Positions 8,997-18,902 of a stretch of DNA of 35,612 nt are shown here, piece by piece; position 1 is the stretch's first letter; the number at the start of each line of letters is the position of its first letter. The notes below the pieces were generated by a model. That model did no database searches and was not told the origin of the DNA. It was given only the letters and a program-made list of their open reading frames with translations. The DNA comes from Leucogyrophana mollusca (Eukaryota; Basidiomycota; Agaricomycetes; Boletales). The translations under genes were made by a program, and so were the position numbers. The stretch lies in NCBI GenBank assembly GCA_021014945.1, contig MU266596.1, positions 1 through 35,612 of the forward strand, given 5' to 3'.

Positions 8997-10900
8997 TCAA
9001 TCCAAGTCCCCGCCAGTGATGTCGTACGCTTTCTATGGGGGTAGCGATATTAGTTTGGCACTGAAACAGCTTGGGGCGCCAGGAGCGTCACTAACCCGGT
9101 CAGGCTCGCCTGACGACTCTACTCGTCAGCGAAATCTCAGATCAAAAAGGACAATGGGCTCACGAGTCTCGATGTCCCCGCCAGTTATGTCATAACCTTT
9201 CTGTTGAAGGGGAAAGAGGTCAGCCGGATGCTCAGGGCAACCCTTGAAGTGCCGGAAAACAACTAACGCGGTCACCTGAAGGTCTCAATCATTAGCGAGG
9301 GAGACAAATCATTAAGATAACTGAGCTTACGGGTTTCGATATCCCCTCCGGTGATGTCATAACCTTTCTATTAGAGTAGGAAGAAATCAGTCAGACGCGC
9401 AAGCCAGCCCTTGAAGTGTTGGAAAGCAACTAACACGATCACCTGCAGATCTCAATCATCAGCGAAGTGGACAAATAAACTAAGATGGCTGTGCTTACGG
9501 GTCTGGATATCTCCGCCAGTTATGTCGTAACCTTTCTGTTGGAGAGGCGAGAAATCAGCCAGATGCCCAGCAGTGCAAGAAAGCAACCAACGCGGTCACC
9601 TGAAGACCTCAACCGTCAGCGAAGCGGATGGATCAACCAAGATGACTTTGCTTACGGGTTTCGATATCCCCGCCAGTAATGTCATAACCTTTCTATTGAA
9701 GAGGCAATAGATCAGCAAGATGCGCGAGTTACCCTCGAGGTGCCAGAAAGCAACTAACGCGGTCACCTGAAGATCTTTATCATCAGCGAAGTGAACAAAT
9801 AAACTAAGATAACTGAGCTTACGGGCCTCGATATCCCCGCCAGTGATGTCATAACCTTTCTATTGTGGAGGCAAGAAATCAGCCAGATGCGCAAGCTAAC
9901 CCCCGGAGCACTAGGAAATAACTAACGCGATCACCTGAACATCTCAATCGTTAGCGAGGTGGACAGATCAACCAAGATAACTGAGCTTACGGGTCTCAAT
10001 GTCCCCTCCGGTGATGTCATAACCTTTCTATTGGCGAGGCAAGGAATCAGCCAGGTGCCAGAGCCAAGCTGAAGTACTAGAAAGCAACTAACGCGATCGC
10101 CTGAAGATCTCAGTCGTGAGCGAATTGATCGTATAAACTATGATGACTGCGCTTACGGGCCTCGATATCCCCGCCAGTGATGTCATAGCCTTTCTATTGT
10201 GGAGGCAAGGAATCAGTCAGATGCACAAGCCAACCCTTGAGGTGCTAGAAAGCAACTGACGCGATCACCTGAAGACCTCAATCGTTAGCGAGGTGGACGA
10301 ATCAACCAAGATAACTGAGCTTACGGGTCTCAATGTCCCCTCCAGTGATGTCATATCCTTTCTATGGTGGGGAGTCAGTCCGGCGCTGACAGTAAATCCG
10401 CAGTGCCGGCGCGTCACTTACACGGTCACCTAGAGCGCGAGTGGTCAGTGAACGCACGAGATCACAGACGAAGCTAAGCTCACGCTTCTCAACGTCCCCG
10501 CCGGTGATATCGTACCCTTTCTACAGTACACAGCGCCGAAAATAAGTCGGGCACACTAGCAATTGAGGTTTCAGGGAGATGACTAACCCGGTCGGGAATG
10601 CCTGAGATCCCCCTCGTCAGCGGGCATCCAGCCAATGATACCAATCAACTTACGCTTCTCAATGTCCCCGCCTGTAATATCGTACCCTTTCTATACCGTG
10701 AAAAGGATATCAGCCTAGCATTCTGAGGTACTGGAGGTGACTGTGGAACACTGACACGATCCGGAACACCTAAATATCAGGTCAGCAACATTGAGCTGGG
10801 CAACGACGGGAATCGTACGTTTTTCCTGGGCAGGTAAAGCCTGAGCGCCGGCGATGAACACAGCGAGAGTGATGATGAAAGACTTGATAGTGAGCTGCAT
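8997..10900 (-). CDS. Precursor B: 11-repeat secreted precursor with GYDITGG cores
   Basis: Modelled as 23 exons that splice to 197 residues. Exon 1 (10900-10819) encodes a signal peptide ending QALPAQEK, with the Arg split by an intron. Then 8- or 14-nt linker exons alternate with eleven 36-37-nt core exons. Core exons are at 10690-10654, 10520-10484, 10361-10325, 10193-10157, 10027-9991, 9859-9823, 9692-9656, 9535-9499, 9367-9331, 9200-9164 and 9032-8997. Linkers of 14 nt (10769-10756, 10601-10588, 9109-9096) read VPDR, IPDR and EPDR; eight others of 8 nt read only DR. The core reads KGYDITGGD(I/V)E followed by KR in the first two copies and by TR or AR in the rest. The last reads KAYDITGGDLD and then a stop. 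The frame closes exactly. Loss of KR in later copies suggests they may be released differently or not at all. GYDI also occurs in precursor D, linking the families. Confidence 0.82.
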
Positions 10901-10954
10901 TGTAGTGAAGCCTGAAGAGATGAGCTGGAATATCGAAGTAGAGACTAGTAGACT

Positions 10955-10961
10955 TTATATA
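10955..10961 (-). promoter_or_regulatory. TATA box of precursor gene B
   Basis: On the minus strand TATATAA lies about 55 bases upstream of the ATG at 10900. It differs from the TATAAAAGGAG core promoter of precursors A, C and D. Confidence 0.55.
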
Positions 10962-11129
10962 ATTTCCATGCTACTTACAGCCTTTAAGGCCAGAAGCTCC
11001 CCGGACACTGTTGGGGACCACACTATTAACGCATGGGTTTAGGCCCGATTGCTAGTACGCAAACTGCTATATTATTCGTGGTCCCCGATGCAGAGCACTG
11101 GAGAATGGTTTCCGAATCCGAAACGATTG

Positions 11130-11789
11130 TACGTGGTTATGGCAGACTCGGAACATCGTCGCTATTGACTTGTATTCCCCTTGGTACTAGTGCTTGCATG
11201 CCTTGTGCACGACAGAAACGAACAGCCATACATGTCTAAGGCCAGTCAATCCGACGTCTGCTCGGGATAAGTACGTTCTTCAATGGAAGCTCGACTAGCT
11301 GATGTGGAAACTCACTCGTGGTGACCTCGCAGTGCATAACCAACTGGTTCAGTAATCAGTTTGCAAGTTTAGGACAATTCACCAGCTCCGGATGCAGCAC
11401 ACGTGCGGCTAATTCTTCTAATCGGGGACACCAGTGTAACCGCGCTTTGCAGGCAACGAGCAAGTATCCACATAACCCAGACACCCAAGGAAAGTCGCGC
11501 AACCAACTACAGTTGCCATTAGCACGGGTGACGGGTATGACACAGGCCGGAGCAAATGCCGTGTTTTTGGTGGACTTTAGGGTGGGGGATATTTCCTCGA
11601 CGAGAATAGGATGTGGAGTAAGAATGTGATGGATCCCACCCTGACGAGATCTCCATTCACCACCTACGCTTCCATGCTTCAAGTTGGGACCCGAGGGACA
11701 GGGACGGGCTCACCACCATGCATTCGTTCATTTATCCTGTCGGGCACTCCATGACGCCGTCGACCCTTGGAGGCCTCAACACCGACCAT
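11130..11789. other. Duplicated stretch without a supportable gene
   Basis: This sequence recurs at 15.62-16.27 kb. On the minus strand both copies can be read as HPILVEE-SPTLKST followed by a hydrophobic stretch (copy 2: VGCALSLGVWVMWIL). This may be the remnant of a small membrane-protein gene, but stops and frame differences prevent a gene call. Confidence 0.35.
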
Positions 11790-11920
11790 TTGTCACTGCC
11801 TAAACACGCTTAGCGTACACCACCTACGCACTGAGTTGGCGAACACTGAACCTCGTGTTTTCGCTGACGATAGGTACAGTACAGTGAGTGTCCTGTACAA
11901 TTTCACTGGGACTCAACGGG
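11790..11920 (+). pseudogene. UstYa-like exon 1 relic (first copy)
   Basis: Translates as CLNTLSVHHLRTELANTE followed by PRVFADDR, aligned with residues ~20-44 of the intact UstYa-like protein at 21842-22558 (CLNALTIHRLRTQLANAE, SRVFTDD). The splice-donor neighbourhood (GAGTGTCCTGTACAA) is also retained. The start codon and membrane-segment codons are not intact and the other exons do not follow. It lies on the strand opposite to the exon 3 relic nearby, so the old gene was broken and rearranged. Confidence 0.75.
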
Positions 11921-12874
11921 CCGCTGGGTTCAGGTCTAGGCTACCAAGACTATGTATGAAGCTTCAATACCTTGAACAAGCAGGTTCGCGGAACGTTGAT
12001 CAGAGACGTACCACCTAATGAAGCGCTTCGATGGATAATTGACAGAAATTCAGCACTACAATGGCAGGCAAACCGCAGTGAACGACGCACATAAAACCAC
12101 CCAATTGCCAGTGGTTACTCATCAGGTGTGCTACATCAGGAAAGCGGGGAGTCGCTGATACGACCAGGCTTTCACTGGGCAATGCGCTGTAGTACAACGC
12201 GTTTAAGTGTGGCCCAAAAGCGAGAACTTCAGGGTGAAAGATGCGGAACCTTCCCGTTTGGGCCTGACGGCCTGGCGATTCGGCAAATCCCGTTCGTTCC
12301 TCCTCGACCCCCAACCTGAGGCTCACTCAGGTTTTGCCACGATGTTCTCAGTGCAGCTCAGCCTGGATCACCGGAGCGAGGTATGTATCATGATTCGGCT
12401 TTGGAACAAGGTGAGCTTGAGGACACAGGCTCTGTAACCAGAGCTCATCGAGGTGCGAGGCTTCTCAGCGCGATTCTGGGTGGCTTCGCGAAGATCAAAA
12501 GCGAAAGTCGCCGCCGTATCCTTCCTCGCTCGACGGAGCCGTCCGCTGAGGAACTGAAGAGGTGTGTTGCAGAGCTCTAGTCAAGCATTTATCGCAGCCT
12601 CACGATTGTGTTTGATAAGTCGTTGCCTTCTTTTTGAGACGGTTTCGTCGATCATGCAAAGATATTATCGTAATTGAGCACTGAACCATCTCTATGCCGT
12701 CGCAAGCTGGTGTCGCTATAAGCTCTAAGATTCACAGAACATCAAGACCCCTGCTCTAAACCACTATTAATGAACCCAGTATAGGTCCACATTTTAAGTA
12801 TCGCGCAGCCAATCCAAGATTGTTGACACGACTCCAGGCCCGTCCTAATCATTCCAACGCAGAACGAGTAGATC
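11921..12874. other. Duplicated stretch without a supportable gene
   Basis: Recurs at about 16.40-17.46 kb with indels (shared blocks include GCCTGACGGCCTGGCGATTC and GCCTCACGATTGTGTTTGAT). Short open frames are not conserved between the copies. I see no gene. Confidence 0.4.
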
Positions 12875-13103
12875 TCCGTGCTGTTCCACGTTGCGCTTAT
12901 CTGGTTCACCCGCACGAACTTGTACTTACACTTTCACTTCCATCAGATCTAAAGTCCTATCGCTCGCCCTGAGAATTGCCTGGCGCATGAGATTGAGACA
13001 ACGGTGTGTGTGAGCGTCTGCGCTATTATTCTCGATGACGGCCTGACGGGTCATTTGCAGGCGATGCATATGGTGGAACATGCTGATGCCAAACACATAC
13101 GAC
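12875..13103 (-). pseudogene. UstYa-like exon 3 relic (first copy)
   Basis: The minus strand shows the remnant of the conserved block: MFHHMHRLQM replaces the intact FHQMHCLQM, and THRCLNLMRQ replaces THHCLNLMRQ. Cysteines of both HxxHC motifs are affected: the first is lost, and the second motif loses its final His before Cys. A two-base insertion near the old splice acceptor shifts the frame, and a stop follows in place of the C-terminal third. Clearly non-functional. Confidence 0.8.
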
Positions 13104-13195
13104 CTGGCAGTGTACTTCAGTGCACCGAGTCTCGAAGGAACGCAGCAAACATACCTTGCTTTTCGAGATCACCTAAACACTCTGTTACTAAAACG

Positions 13196-13740
13196 GTGCA
13201 GCTTACTTTCACTTCCATCGTCTCTCTCGCCGTCTTTATTACCAGCGTTCGCGCTCTGTTAGCACGGGAGAAGCGTAGACTCTCGCTTTGCCATGACCCC
13301 TGATGCGGTGCTGATTGGGACATCTACAGGCAAGCCCATGATGTCCCCGGTCGGTCACCCTTCGCTATCCTCCCAAGGCACCAATATTCGGCGGACCGAG
13401 GCCGACTCTTTTCTGCCGTGTGTCGTATATGCATGCGTATGATGTAGGGCAAGATAAGTTCTTTGACTTTATTTTCGCGCGCGGCGATGCTTTATTCTGG
13501 TGGCGGTGGGCCCACTCGCGGCATCTCATATATTCGCTGAGGACGCCTCGACTGCTGGTCGTGCGAAAAGGGATGCCCCAACTCCTAGCACGGACGCCAA
13601 CGCGGCTAGGGATTCCACCGTTGGGAAGCGTAAGCTTAACAATTAGTTAATATCTTTTTCGATCCGTGCGTGTGACACTATGCTGACGATTGAGATCCCC
13701 AGGCGAGCCCCTCGATGTCGGTCGGTTTCGACCGCCCTAC
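13196..13740 (+). pseudogene. Decayed precursor gene with lost start codon (first copy)
   Basis: A signal-peptide exon like those of precursors A-D is present (QLTFTSIVSLAVF, ending in EKR split by an intron), but the ATG is now GTG at 13196. After a short KPMM-type exon, a longer exon about 13530-13630 reads FAEDASTAGRAKR then DAPTPSTDANAARDSTVGKR, followed by an intron and EPLD. The splice acceptor before that exon is lost when compared with the TTGTAG acceptors of the intact precursors. It is a third precursor type, dead here. Confidence 0.7.
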
Positions 13741-14513
13741 TATTTGCTTTGTGCGAGAGGTAAAATTTCAGCCGAATCTCAACCTCACCGCCCTTGGCGT
13801 CTAAAACCATATCTACAAGGGCCATAGTTCCGGTAATACTTCTATGCCTTAATTCGAACCGCCTCTGTTTGACTTTTCTGATAGTTTCCAGAAATTACTA
13901 TCTCCGTAGCATTGGTCCGTGAATGATCCACCTACTTCCAGTTGATACCATGTATGGAGTCGGTCGGGATAGGCTTGGAGTTGTCTGTTCGCTCGCAAGC
14001 CGCGGGCCCCGGAGGCGCGACTCCATACGACTTTTACACAGACGATCGGTGGGTATTTGGGTTAGTAGTGATGGGCCGGTTGTGGTTGTTGGAGAGCATG
14101 TGGGTCCTCGGGTGACTCGTGAGTGATCCATGTGGACCGTTAAAACACAGTCTCCAAGCGCACTATGAACGATGGGATGATCGCATATTTGGCCGCGGGC
14201 TATGATGCATGTGAGGCCATGAGTCCCCGGTACGTCGTGTGTCCCATTCTTGCTCCTTATGTGATTGAAGGCCCATTCGAATACTGAAGCGAAATCCGAA
14301 CCTACCATGGTCAAGCGTACTGGATGTTTGGCGAATCACAAAGGGCTTTGCATATGCGACATCATCTTAGCTTTCGCCACTCACTCCACCCCACGAATGC
14401 ACACTCCCAAGCCTTCGCGCTCGCTTCTGAGTATCATCAATTCATCAATGGATCTGTAAATGTGGACTAGAACGCTCGGAGGAAATTCAATGTTGCCAGC
14501 GAAACCGAAATCG
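13741..14513. other. Duplicated stretch upstream of precursor C
   Basis: Recurs at about 18.06-18.83 kb. Both copies hold ATGGAGTCGGTCGG followed by a short open frame with TPYDFY, but the frame differs (stop after DDW in copy 2, extended in copy 1), so no gene is called. The last ~70 bases form the shared precursor promoter. Confidence 0.4.
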
Positions 14514-14520
14514 TATAAAA
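14514..14520 (+). promoter_or_regulatory. TATA box of precursor gene C
   Basis: TATAAAA lies 63 bases before the ATG at 14583, inside the GTATAAAAGGAGCCCAAAC block shared with precursors A and D. Confidence 0.75.
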
Positions 14521-14582
14521 GGAGCCCAAACCACCAGCCAAATCATCCTTCCTTCATATCGATATCGCCCTATCTCACAACA

Positions 14583-15337
14583 ATGCAGTTCACTTTCACT
14601 TCAATCATGGCTCTTGCCGTCGCTGTTGCATGCGTCCAGGCTTTGCCTGCACAGGAAAAACGTGAGCTGAACGCGGCCATAGATCTCTGGCAACACTGAC
14701 GATGATGAGCTTCAGGCGAGCCCGTCGATTTGGTCAGTCACTTTGTAATACACTTACCTGTGTGCGGCTTTGGACTGATTCTCCGCGGTGTCTCATACAG
14801 GTGGTCGGTTCTTTTTTGACACTATTAGAAATGATTTGTGCAGCAGCCTGACTTTCGTCGTGTCTCATCTAGCCCGGAGTGAGTCACTTGCCAGGACTGA
14901 TATATTTACCTAGTGCTGAAAGCTGATTTTCCATCTCGTGATATAGGATGGTAGCGGTAACGACGGATCTAGTGTTATCTCCACCGTCGGGAAGCGTAAG
15001 TTGAGCATTTTATCAGTCTCTGCTACCCCGCTAACAATGGTGACCCTCAGGTGCGCCAATCATGGTCAGTCGGTTGTCGAATACCTGGATATTGTCTCGT
15101 GCTAAACACAGGTTTCCGACGCCTCACACAATACAGCCCCCCGTGCGTAGCACCCTAGCTCTTTCGCGTGTTCCTTTTGCAGCGAACTGATTTTCTCCAT
15201 TTCACAATATAGGTCGGTGTGAGTCACTTGAGAATACCCTAATTTTTTTGCGCGACAAACTCATTTGTCACCTCGCGTTGTAGTACTTCATGGCCGAGGG
15301 CGAATCCGAGAACGCGGAAGCCACCCCCAAGATGTGA
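14583..15337 (+). CDS. Precursor C: short Kex2-repeat precursor, one YFM core
   Basis: Modelled exons 14583-14661, 14716-14732, 14801-14803, 14873-14878, 14947-14995, 15051-15064, 15137-15142, 15213-15218 and 15284-15337 give 77 residues. The signal peptide ends ALPAQEK and the Arg comes from exon 2 (EPVDL). The first unit has lost its tyrosine: after the 6-nt exon PG it reads DGSGNDGSSV... and ends GKR, where precursor D has YDI. The second unit reads APIM, PP, VG and YFMAEGESENAE and ends in PKM and a stop, with no terminal KR. The 3-nt exon (GTG) is needed to give eight residues between KR and the Tyr position, as in other units, and it splits a 140-base gap into introns of 68 and 69 nt. 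Promoter and 3' flank match precursors A and D, so the gene could still be expressed. Confidence 0.72.
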
Positions 15338-15610
15338 TTGAGGTGAGCATCATTACGGTCAGGCAGCTTGTCTTGGGCTGTTTCTCACCTTGCTTCATCC
15401 GTAGTCTTTGCTCGAGCCCAAGTTAACGCTTGTGGCACTGGGTGTTTAGGGCATTTGTGCTCTGGTGTTTGTTGTAGAGGCGGTCGAAAATGCAATTTTT
15501 ATGCTTGTGTGAACGCTTATGTTAGGGGGTACTGGAGGCTGAATGACCTTGGGTACGAGGGACGTGCTTGACATGTGGTATGAGTTCTCTCGTTACACAA
15601 GTTTCGGGCT
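15338..15610 (+). repeat. 3' flank of precursor C
   Basis: Matches the 3' flank of precursors A and D (CTCGAGCCCAAGTT, GGGCATTTGTGCTC, TTGACATGTGGTATGAGTT). It ends where the second copy of the tandem duplication begins. Confidence 0.65.
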
Positions 15611-16269
15611 TCGCCGTAAGTACGTGGTTATGGCAGACTCGGAACATCGTCGCTATTGACTTGTATGCCCCTTGGTACTAGTGCTTGCATGCCTTGTGCA
15701 CGACAGAAACCGAACAGCCATACACGTCGAAGGCCAGCCAATCCGACGTCCGCTCGGGATAAGTACGCTCTTCGATGGAAGCTCGACTAGCTGATGTGGA
15801 AACTCACTCGCGGTGACCTCGCAGTGCATAACCAATTGGTTCAGTAATCAGTTTACAAGTTTTAGGACAATTCACTGGCTCCGGATGCAGAGCACACGCG
15901 TGACTAATCCTTCTAATCGGGAACACCAGTGTATCTGCGCTACGCAGGCAACGCGCAAGTATCCACATAACCCAGACACCCAAGGAAAGCGCGCAACCAA
16001 CTACAGTTGCCATTAGCACGGGTGACGGGTAAGAACACAAACCGGAGCAAATGCCGCGCTTTCGGTGGACTTTAGGGTGGGTGACATTTCCTCGACGAGA
16101 ATGGGATGTGGAGTAAGAACGTGATGGATCCGCCCCTGGCGGGGTCTCCGTTCTTTATCTACGCCTCCGAGGGACAAAGACAGGCTCATCACCATGCATC
16201 CGTTCATTTGTCCCGTCGAGCACTCCACGACGCCGTCGACCCTTGGAGGCCTCAACATCGACCATTCGT

Positions 16270-16395
16270 CTCTGCCTGAACACACTTAGCGTACACCATC
16301 TACGCACTGAGTTTGGCGAACACTGAACCTCGTGTTTTCGCTGACGGTAGGTACAGTACAGTGAGTGTCCTGTACAATCTTACTGGGACCCAACG
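16270..16395 (+). pseudogene. UstYa-like exon 1 relic (second copy)
   Basis: The duplicate of the relic at 11790-11920. The same LRT...LANTE and RVFADD coding blocks are present, but an extra T (CTGAGTTTGGCGAACACTG) shifts the frame. The block to 17469 (about 1.07 kb) is the non-genic duplicate of 11.9-12.9 kb, in which I see no gene. Confidence 0.7.
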
Positions 16396-17469
16396 GACCA
16401 CTGGGGTCGGGTCTGGGTTACAAGGGCGAACACTATTTATTAAGTTTTAATAACGTGAACAAGTAGCTGCGCAGAACGTTGATCAGAGGCGTACCACTGA
16501 TGAAGCGCTTCTATGAATAAATTGGCAGAAATTCAGCACTACGCTGGCAGGCAGACAGCAGTGAACGACGCACGTAAATCACCCAATTGCCAGTGGTTAC
16601 TCATCGTGTGTGCTACATCAGGAAACTGGGGAGTCGCTGATATGACCAGGCTTTTGCTGAGCAATGCCTTGAGTGTGGCCCAAAGGCTGGGACTTCAAGT
16701 TGAAAGATGCAGGACTTTCCCGTTTAGGCCTGACGGCCTGGCGATTCGGCGAACCCCGCTCGTTCCTCCTCGACCCCCAACTTAGATTCACTCAGGTTCC
16801 TCCCCGATATTCTCACTAGCACGCTCACGCTCAGCTGCCCCCACCCTCTTGATGACATGCAATGCCCATTCTACAGATCTCCGCGACGGCCTCGCTAGCG
16901 AAACGAAAAGATGCCCAACGCGCGTTTTTTCTGGTATGAGCTGTCACATGGCTTGACTGGCGACCCATCGGACTGCAACTCAGCCTGGATTACCGGAGCG
17001 ATGCGTGTATCATGGTTCGGCCTTGGAACGAGGGGAGCTTGAGGACACAGGCTCTATAGCCAGAGCTCATCGAGCCGCGAGGCTTCTCAGCGTGATTCTG
17101 GGTGGCTTCGCGAAGATCAAACGCGAAAGCCGCCACCGAACACGAGTCAAGCATTTATCGCAGCCTCACGATTGTGTTTGATAAGTCGTTGCCTTCTTTT
17201 TGAGACGGTTTCGTCAATCATGCAAAGATATTATCGTAATTGAGCACTGAACCATCTCTATGCCGTCGCAAGCTGGTGTCGTTATTAGCTCAGTAGCTCT
17301 GTGATCTATAGAACATTAGGACCCCTGCTCTGAACCACTATTAATGAACCCAGTATAGGTCCACATGTTTGAATCAAGTATCGCGGAGCCAATCCACGAT
17401 TGTCGACACGACTCTAGGCCCATCCTAATCACCCCAACGCAGGACGAGTAGACCCGTGCCTCACACGCT

Positions 17470-17760
17470 CGTGCTGCTCCACGTGGCGCTCATCTGGTTC
17501 ACCCGCACAAACTCGTACTTACACTTTCTCCCAATCCCGACAAACGTGTACGACGCCAATTCCATCTGTTCATACTAATGTACCAGTATGGTCCACTTTC
17601 ATTAGATCTAAAGTCATATCGCTCGTGCAGAGAATTGCCTGGCGCATGAGATTGAGACAATGGTGCGTGTAAGCGTCTGCGCTGTTCTTCTTGATGACGG
17701 CCTTACGGATCATTTGCAGGCAATGGACCTGGTGGAACATGCTGGTGCCAAACATACGAC
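17470..17760 (-). pseudogene. UstYa-like exon 3 relic with a nonsense codon (second copy)
   Basis: The minus strand keeps the acceptor and most of exon 3: MFGTSMFHQVHCLQMIRK and YTHHCLNLMRQAILC, so both HxxHC motifs are intact. A stop at 17570-17572 (TGA where the intact gene at 21842-22558 has GGA) cuts off the C-terminal block that follows. Exons 1 and 2 are missing: the sequence upstream of the acceptor is joined to a decayed precursor instead. A younger or slower-decaying relic than the one at 12875-13103. Confidence 0.85.
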
Positions 17761-17789
17761 CTGGCAGTATACTTCAGCGGACTGAATCT

Positions 17790-18060
17790 CGAAGGAACGC
17801 AGCAGGCTTATTCGCGGCATCTTATATGTTCGCCGAGGACGACTCGGCTGCTGGTGCTGCGAAAAGGGATGCTCCGACTCCTAGCGTGGACGCCAACGTG
17901 GCTAGGGATTCCACCGTCGAGAAGCGTAAGCTTAACGATTGGTTAATGTCCCTTTCGACCTGCGCGTGTGACGTTATGCTGACGATTAAGATCCCTCGGC
18001 CAGCCCTTCGATGTCAGTCGTTTTCGAATGCCCTACTATTTGCTTTGTGCGAGAGGTAAA
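17790..18060 (+). pseudogene. Decayed precursor fragment without signal peptide (second copy)
   Basis: The exon about 17827-17925 reads FAEDDSAAGAAKR and DAPTPSVDANVARDSTVEKR, then an intron and PFDV. Relative to the copy at 13196-13740, the signal-peptide exon and upstream introns are deleted: GAAGGAACGCAGCA now runs straight into GCGGCATCTTATATG. An ATG at 17826 could open a short frame but it has no secretion signal. Probably not functional. Confidence 0.7.
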
Positions 18061-18833
18061 GTTTCCGCTGAATCTCAACTTACCGCACTCAGCATCCAAA
18101 ACCACATCTATAAGGGCCATAGTTCCAGTAATACCCTTTACGCCCCACCTCGAACCCTCTGTTTGACTTTTCTGATAGTTTCCAGAAACTACCATCCCCG
18201 TAGCATTAGTCCGTGATTGATCCACCTACTTCCAGCTGATGTCAGGGATGGAGTCGGTCGGAATAGGCCCGGAGTTGTCTGTTCGCTTGCAAGCCGCGGG
18301 CCTGCTGGAAGCCTCTGGAGTGGCGACTCCATATGACTTTTATGTAGATGATTGGTGAGTATTTGGGTTAGTAGTGATGGGCCGGTTGTGGGTTGTTGGA
18401 GGTTGTTGGAGAACATGTGGGTCCTCGGGTGACTCGCGAGTGATCCATGTGGATCGTTAAAACACGGTCTCCAAGCGCACTGTGAATGATGGGATGATCG
18501 CGTATTTGGCGCGGGCCATGATGCACGAGAGGCCATGAGTCACTGGTACGTCGTATGTACCATTCTCCATTCTTGCTCCTATGTAATTGAAGGTCTATAT
18601 TAACACCGAAGCGAAAGCCGAACCTACTATGGTCGAGCTTACTGGATGTTTGGGTTTTGCATATGCGATGTCATCTTAGCTTTCACCACTCACCCTACCC
18701 CACGCCGCCCCACGAACGCACGCTCTCCCAGGCCTTCGCGCTCGCCTCTGAGTATCATGAATTCATCAATGGATCTGTAAATGTGGACTAGAACGCTCGG
18801 AGGAACCCAATGGTGCCAGCGAAACCGAAATCG
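18061..18833. other. Duplicated stretch upstream of precursor D
   Basis: Duplicate of 13.74-14.51 kb. No gene is supported. Its 3' end carries the shared precursor promoter. Confidence 0.4.
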
Positions 18834-18840
18834 TATAAAA
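18834..18840 (+). promoter_or_regulatory. TATA box of precursor gene D
   Basis: TATAAAA lies 63 bases before the ATG at 18903, in the same promoter block as precursors A and C. Confidence 0.75.
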
Positions 18841-18902
18841 GGAGCCCAAACCACCAGCCAAATCATCCTTCCTTCATATCGATATCGCCCTATCTCACAA
18901 CA

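Larger units (their letters stand above)
11130..15608 (+). repeat. Tandem segmental duplication, copy 1
   Basis: This block and the next (15619-20280) share the same order of elements: GTGGTTATGGCAGACTCGGAAC at the left end (20-base blocks within it identical), UstYa exon 1 relic, UstYa exon 3 relic, decayed precursor, then an active-looking precursor with its 3' flank. Offsets between matching points range from about 4.3 to 4.7 kb, so indels have accumulated. Confidence 0.8.

Noticed and set aside
8997..10690. CRISPR-like or satellite array
   Set aside because: The ~167-bp periodic repeats are explained by alternating core and linker exons with conserved introns; the spliced frame closes over 23 exons.
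13196..13274. Use of GTG as start codon for the signal-peptide exon
   Set aside because: Nuclear fungal genes rarely start at GTG, the related genes all have ATG, and later exons have lost a splice acceptor.
11356..16285. Minus-strand duplicated open frame (HPILVEE, SPTLKST) as a gene
   Set aside because: Frame and length differ between copies and the hydrophobic part is not kept in copy 1; insufficient support beyond a possible relic.
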